A DNA stretch of 64,000 bases from Clostridia bacterium (GTDB taxonomy: Bacteria > Bacillota > Clostridia > Lachnospirales > Anaerotignaceae): assembly GCA_910575055.1 (NCBI GenBank), contig CAJTDC010000003.1, positions 148,788-212,787 of the forward strand, given 5' to 3'. How positions within the stretch are numbered: the first letter of the stretch is position 1; the number at the start of each line of letters is the position of its first letter. The translations under genes and the position numbers were made by a program. Below, piece by piece: positions 59,378 to 64,000 of the stretch. The notes below the pieces were generated by a model. It saw nothing but the letters and a program-made list of their open reading frames with translations. It was not told where the DNA came from and searched no databases.

Positions 59378-59572
59378 ATAAAAAATTTTGACATAACTTT
59401 ATAAAATAGCAAGCAAAAATTTAAGCTACTTTGTGAATGATAAAAATTGTGAATGACTTTTCATTGTAAATATTAATAAAAGCAAATAACAATGATGCGA
59501 TGTATCTATAATAAAACAATAAAATTTTAAATTTGTTTTTGAAATATAGTATGTAAAATTTGAAATAACTTG

Positions 59573-59601
59573 TTGTACTTTTTACTAAAAAGTGGTATAT
59601 T
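59573..59601 (+). promoter_or_regulatory. ppdK promoter with an internal dyad
   Basis: TTGTAC (59573-59578), 17-base spacer, TATATT (59596-59601), with TG before the -10. The spacer contains a perfect 7-bp dyad, ACTTTTT (59577-59583) and AAAAAGT (59587-59593). Upstream, TTGTGAATGA occurs twice (59431 and 59447). The rest of the 319-base glyS-ppdK gap is AT-rich. Confidence 0.65.
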
Positions 59602-59696
59602 AATAAAGATAGAGTGTAAAAAAACTCTATTAAAAATCAATATTTTGGCTCACTTATTGATGAATGATTGAATTATTGTTAGGAGGTATTTTTAAC

Positions 59697-62327
59697 ATGG
59701 GCAAGAAATATGTGTATATGTTTAGCGAAGGAAACGCTTCCATGAGAAATCTGTTAGGCGGTAAAGGTGCAAACTTAGCAGAAATGACAAATTTAGGATT
59801 GCCAGTTCCACAAGGTTTTACAATTACAACAGAAGCTTGTACAGAATATAATGAAGGTGGAAAGAAATTTACACCTGAAATGATAGAGCAAATTGAAGAA
59901 GCTCTGAAAAAATTGGAAGAAATTGCAGGAAAGAAATTAGGCGACCCTGAAGACCCATTGTTAGTATCTGTACGTTCTGGTGCTAGAGCTTCTATGCCTG
60001 GTATGATGGACACTGTTTTGAACTTAGGTTTGAATGACGTTTCTGTAAAAGCACTTGCAAAGAAAACAAACAATGAAAGATTTGCATATGACTCTTACAG
60101 AAGATTTATTATGATGTTTGCAGATGTTGTTATAGGCGTATCTAAATCTAAATTTGAGAGATTGTTAGATGAGTATAAAGAAAAAGTTGGTGCAAAATAT
60201 GACACTGACTTGTCAGCAGATAATTTAAAAGAAATTGCAGAAAAATTCAAACAACTTTATAAAGAAGACCAAGGAAAAGATTTCCCACAAGACCCTAAAG
60301 ACCAAATGTTAGAAGCTGCAAAAGCTGTATTCCGTTCATGGGACAACCCTAGAGCATTTGTATATAGAAGAATGAATGATATTCCATATAGCTGGGGTAC
60401 TGCAGTAAATGTGCAGATGATGGTATTTGGTAATAAAGGAGATACATCTGGAACAGGTGTTGCATTTACAAGAAATGCTGCAACTGGTGAAAAAGCAATG
60501 CTTGGTGAATACCTTGTAAATGCACAAGGTGAAGACGTTGTTGCTGGTGTTCGTACACCAAAACCAATTGCACAGTTGGCACAAGATATGCCTGATGTAT
60601 ACAGTCAATTTATGGAACTTGCAAATAAATTGGAAAACCATTATAAAGATATGCAAGATATGGAATTTACAGTTGAAGAAGGAAAATTGTATTTCTTGCA
60701 AACAAGAAATGGTAAAAGAACTGCAAATGCAGCATTAAAAATCGCTGTTGATTTAGTAAATGAAGGTCTTATTACAACAGACGAAGCATTAATGAAAGTT
60801 GAGCCAAAACAACTTGACCAAATTTTGCACCCTGCTTTTGACCAAAAAGCATTAAAAGCAGCGAAAGCAATTGGTAAAGGTTTGCCAGCATCTCCTGGTG
60901 CAGCCGCTGGTAAAGTATATTTTACAGCAGAAGATGCAAAAGCACATGCTGAAACAGGTGAAAGAGTAATATTGGTACGTTTGGAAACATCTCCAGAAGA
61001 TATCGAAGGTATGGTTGCATCACAAGGTATATTGACAGTGCGTGGTGGTATGACATCTCACGCAGCAGTTGTTGCACGTGGTATGGGTACTTGCTGTGTA
61101 TCTGGTTGTGAAGAAATCCGTATGAATGAAGAAGAAAAAACATTTACATTAGGCGGAGCAACAATTAAAGAAGGCGACTATATTTCATTAGATGGTTCTA
61201 CAGGTAATATTTATAATGAAGATATACCAACAGTAGACCCTGAAATTTCTGGCGACTTTGCTACATTTATGAAATGGGCAGATGAAAAGAGAAGTTTGAA
61301 AGTAAGAACAAATGCAGATACACCAAAAGATGCAAAAGTTGCTATTGACTTTGGTGCAGAAGGCATTGGCTTGACAAGAACAGAGCATATGTTCTTTGAA
61401 GGCGAAAGAATTATGAAGTTTAGAAAAATGATACTTTCTGATAGCGTAGAAGAAAGAGTGGAAGCGCTTTCTGGCATTGAACCATTCCAGAAAGATGACT
61501 TTAAGGGCATTTATGAAGCTATGGGAGAAAGACCAGTTACAATTCGTCTTTTAGACCCACCTTTGCATGAATTTATGCCAAACACAGAGGAAGAATTTGA
61601 AATATTGGCAAAAGAAACAGGTAAAACAGTAGAAGAATTGAAAATTAAAGCAAGAGGCCTTCATGAATTAAATCCTATGATGGGACATCGTGGTTGTCGT
61701 CTTGCAGTAAGCTATCCAGAAATTGCAGAAATGCAGACAAAAGCAATTATTGAAGCTGCTATTGAAGTTTCTACTGAAAAAGGTATTGAAATTGTACCTG
61801 AAATTATGATACCTTTGATTGGCGAAATCAAAGAATTAAAATATGTAAAAGAGATTGTTGTAAAAACAGCAAATAAAGTTATGGAAGAAAAAGGAAAAAC
61901 TCTCAAATACCTTGTTGGTACAATGATTGAAATTCCTCGTGCTGCTTTAACAGCTGACCAAATTGCAACAGAAGCAGAATTCTTCTCATTTGGTACAAAT
62001 GACTTAACACAGATGACATATGGTTTATCTCGTGACGATGCTGGTAAAATTTTGGCAGATTACATTGATAAAAACATTTATGAATGTGACCCTACTGCAA
62101 GATTGGACAGAACAGGTGTTGGCTTGTTAATGCAAATGGCAGTAGATAAAGCAAAACCAGTACGCCCTGACATTCATTTAGGTATTTGTGGTGAACACGG
62201 CGGTGACCCATCTTCTGTTGAGTTCTGCCATATGATTGGATTAGATTATGTTTCCTGCTCACCATTCCGTGTACCTATTGCAAGATTGGCAGCAGCACAA
62301 GCAGAAATTAGTTTTCCAAGAAAGTAA
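59697..62327 (+). CDS. ppdK: Pyruvate, phosphate dikinase
   Basis: Interconverts pyruvate + ATP + phosphate with phosphoenolpyruvate + AMP + pyrophosphate. It is used by many anaerobes as a glycolytic or gluconeogenic step. 876 residues. The N-terminal nucleotide-binding domain has 'GGKGANLAEMTNLGLPVPQG' and 'VSVRSGARASMPGMMDTVLN'. The phosphorylated histidine is in 'GGMTSHAAVVARGMG'. The C-terminal PEP/pyruvate domain ends with 'LGICGEHGGDPSSVEFCHMI'. I chose ATG 59697, ten bases after AGGAGG; in-frame codons from 59664 precede that site. A single-gene unit with its own terminator. Confidence 0.98.
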   Translation: MGKKYVYMFSEGNASMRNLLGGKGANLAEMTNLGLPVPQGFTITTEACTEYNEGGKKFTPEMIEQIEEALKKLEEIAGKKLGDPEDPLLVSVRSGARASMPGMMDTVLNLGLNDVSVKALAKKTNNERFAYDSYRRFIMMFADVVIGVSKSKFERLLDEYKEKVGAKYDTDLSADNLKEIAEKFKQLYKEDQGKDFPQDPKDQMLEAAKAVFRSWDNPRAFVYRRMNDIPYSWGTAVNVQMMVFGNKGDTSGTGVAFTRNAATGEKAMLGEYLVNAQGEDVVAGVRTPKPIAQLAQDMPDVYSQFMELANKLENHYKDMQDMEFTVEEGKLYFLQTRNGKRTANAALKIAVDLVNEGLITTDEALMKVEPKQLDQILHPAFDQKALKAAKAIGKGLPASPGAAAGKVYFTAEDAKAHAETGERVILVRLETSPEDIEGMVASQGILTVRGGMTSHAAVVARGMGTCCVSGCEEIRMNEEEKTFTLGGATIKEGDYISLDGSTGNIYNEDIPTVDPEISGDFATFMKWADEKRSLKVRTNADTPKDAKVAIDFGAEGIGLTRTEHMFFEGERIMKFRKMILSDSVEERVEALSGIEPFQKDDFKGIYEAMGERPVTIRLLDPPLHEFMPNTEEEFEILAKETGKTVEELKIKARGLHELNPMMGHRGCRLAVSYPEIAEMQTKAIIEAAIEVSTEKGIEIVPEIMIPLIGEIKELKYVKEIVVKTANKVMEEKGKTLKYLVGTMIEIPRAALTADQIATEAEFFSFGTNDLTQMTYGLSRDDAGKILADYIDKNIYECDPTARLDRTGVGLLMQMAVDKAKPVRPDIHLGICGEHGGDPSSVEFCHMIGLDYVSCSPFRVPIARLAAAQAEISFPRK

Positions 62328-62373
62328 TTAATTTTACTTTAAAATAGTATGTTATAAAAGTGTAGAATAGAAG

Positions 62374-62404
62374 CCTCCTGTAATGAAAATTATGGGAGGT
62401 TTTA
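62374..62404 (+). terminator. Terminator after ppdK
   Basis: CCTCCTGTAAT (62374-62384) / ATTATGGGAGG (62389-62399), GAAA loop, with two G-U pairs, followed by TTTTATTATT. Confidence 0.85.
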
Positions 62405-62509
62405 TTATTTAATAGACAAAATAGTAATAAAATGGTATATTATTAAAATAGTAGTAATGTTTTATTGTATTTTTATAATGATATAAAATAATATTGAAGG
62501 AGGTTTTCT

Positions 62510-63352
62510 ATGAAAAGAATATTTTATACTATTGTTTTATCAATAGTAATGTACTTGTCTTTATTTAATTTTGCAATTTGTTATGCTGATGATAGTCAAA
62601 GAGATAAGTCAAAAGTGGCTTTTGGAGCATTTTTACCAGAAATTCCTATTCAATATTATGGAGGAGAGTATTATGATGAAAAACATATTTGTCATAAAAA
62701 AATTGTAGATACAACACAAGAAGGAAAAGAGTGGCTGTTGTCATTACAAGAATTTAATACAAAAATGTCTGCTGTAAGTGCATTGAATGCTGAAGTAGTA
62801 TTTGAAGGTGGAGCAGTTTATAGCTATGAGCAATTAGAAAAGGCAAAAGATGCTGTAATGTACACTGAAAGGGATGAAAATGGACGTATTGTTCATAAAG
62901 AAATTGAATTTGATGGAAAACCAGTACTGATTGATTGTAAAATTGATGCTCGTCAAAATTGTATTGTAATAGTAGCTAAAGAATGGAATGAAACAGCAAA
63001 GAAAAAAATATCAGAACTTTTGGATATTAAAATAGAACATATTATATTTGAAACTGCAAATTATACAAAAGAAGAATTGAAGGAAGCAATAGAAAAAATT
63101 TCTAATGCTATGAAACGTAAGGAATTGAAGGTGTTAAGAGTAGATGTAGTAGGAGAAAAATATAGTATTTTTGTAGTGGCTGAAAAATGGAATAGCGAAT
63201 TGAAGAAAAAAGTAATAGAAATTTCAGGATTGAAAGAGGAAAATATTATGTTTCTAGTTCATAAGAATGGTGCATATATTTCAGAGTTAGAATATGATGA
63301 AAAAGAGGATTGCTTGATAAATAAAGTAAAAGAAATATTTAAAATGCAATAA
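62510..63352 (+). CDS. Secreted protein with a duplicated 75-residue module
   Basis: A 280-residue protein with a signal peptide ('MKRIFYTIVLSIVMYLSLFN...') probably cleaved near 'CYA-DD'. The mature part contains two related modules: 'RQNCIVIVAKEWNETAKKKI' with '...IEHIIFE', and 'EKYSIFVVAEKWNSELKKKV' with '...EENIMFLVHK', each V-A-x-x-W-N-x-x-x-K-K-K. The repeat of about 75 residues suggests an internal duplication. AAGGAGG stands ahead of the ATG. Function unknown. It lies between ppdK and the rRNA promoters. Confidence 0.75.
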   Translation: MKRIFYTIVLSIVMYLSLFNFAICYADDSQRDKSKVAFGAFLPEIPIQYYGGEYYDEKHICHKKIVDTTQEGKEWLLSLQEFNTKMSAVSALNAEVVFEGGAVYSYEQLEKAKDAVMYTERDENGRIVHKEIEFDGKPVLIDCKIDARQNCIVIVAKEWNETAKKKISELLDIKIEHIIFETANYTKEELKEAIEKISNAMKRKELKVLRVDVVGEKYSIFVVAEKWNSELKKKVIEISGLKEENIMFLVHKNGAYISELEYDEKEDCLINKVKEIFKMQ

Positions 63353-63386
63353 TTTTTAATTATTATAAAAAAAGTGAAAAAAAGTG

Positions 63387-63414
63387 TTGACAAGCTATAA
63401 AAAAGGTGTATAAT
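63387..63414 (+). promoter_or_regulatory. rrn promoter P1
   Basis: TTGACA (63387-63392), 16-base spacer, TATAAT (63409-63414), with poly-A tracts just upstream that could act as an UP element. Confidence 0.82.
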
Positions 63415-63483
63415 ATTTAAATGTAGTCAGCAAGAATAACAGAGACAAGCAAAAAATAAATTTTAAAAAAATTAAAAAAACAC

Positions 63484-63512
63484 TTGACAATGTAAAAACT
63501 TTCTGATATCAT
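63484..63512 (+). promoter_or_regulatory. rrn promoter P2
   Basis: TTGACA (63484-63489), 17-base spacer, TATCAT (63507-63512), with A/T-rich DNA upstream. Downstream the leader has a 6-bp hairpin (TTTCGA/TCGAAA, 63525-63542) and CCTTGAAAACTGAACA, a sequence common in clostridial rRNA leaders and spacers. Confidence 0.85.
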
Positions 63513-63664
63513 ATTTAATGTTGATTTCGAAAGAAGTCGAAAATTGGTCCTTGAAAACTGAACAGTTAAGAAATAAAACACAACCCAAGTCTATTCAAAT
63601 TTTTTGTAGATTTTTAGAAAAAAATCTAATATAAAAAAGTCAGAGTAATCTGAGACGAGGATTT

Positions 63665-64000
<336 letters not shown>

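Overview
The window looks like chromosomal DNA from a low-GC, Gram-positive, endospore-forming anaerobe of the class Clostridia, probably Lachnospirales-like. The evidence is strong AT bias, sporulation genes (yqfC, yqfD, ytfJ), a WalH/WalI/WalJ set, a glycyl-tRNA synthetase T-box, pyruvate phosphate dikinase, and the first ~340 nt of a 16S rRNA gene. No species is named because the 16S fragment could not be searched. No tRNA gene, CRISPR array, insertion sequence or prophage was seen.

Layout. 1-7.0 kb: end of a surface-type protein, then yycH, yycI, murA, yycJ, rlmH, an unknown gene and recR. 7.0-10.5 kb: an XRE regulator with a possible divergent 30-aa membrane peptide, cyclopropane synthase, a CIRCE-controlled Hsp20 and an HD phosphohydrolase. 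10.8-20.5 kb: secA, prfB (programmed +1 frameshift), a pseudouridine synthase, a nucleotidyltransferase, prmA, rsmE, a cysteine desulfurase and thiI. 20.5-25.7 kb: a WYL regulator with a GyrI-like target, a large SLH surface protein and a radical SAM enzyme. 25.7-28.7 kb: an accessory run of small secreted or membrane proteins of unknown function. 28.7-38.8 kb: GNAT, ychF, a phosphoesterase, hpf, an AraC regulator, a macrodomain protein, an ABC importer and a split TSUP transporter. 38.9-43.9 kb: membrane proteins, ytfI/ytfJ-like genes, a Card1-like CARF nuclease, then a DUF3793-flavodoxin operon behind three evenly spaced operators. 44.4-56.8 kb: glgB, rpsU, yqeY, and the conserved yqfC-yqfD-phoH-pgpH-ybeY-cdd-(two unknowns)-udg-era-yqzL-recO run. 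56.8-64 kb: a zinc-ribbon membrane protein, an RNHCP protein, T-box/glyS, ppdK, a secreted repeat protein and the rrn promoters with 16S.

Most of the window is housekeeping: peptidoglycan synthesis, translation termination and ribosome maintenance, tRNA thiolation, DNA repair, and spore and second-messenger functions. The less ordinary parts are (1) the XRE regulator facing a small hydrophobic ORF that has its own promoter and terminator, (2) a CARF/DUF1887 nuclease with no CRISPR locus in view, translationally tied to a 58-aa membrane protein, (3) three operator-like 14-mers at exact 20-bp spacing before DUF3793-flavodoxin, (4) three helically phased direct repeats between an AraC gene and its divergent neighbour, and (5) a TSUP carrier split into two overlapping genes.

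All functional calls come from reading motifs, gene order and signals by eye. No database search, folding program or alignment was run.
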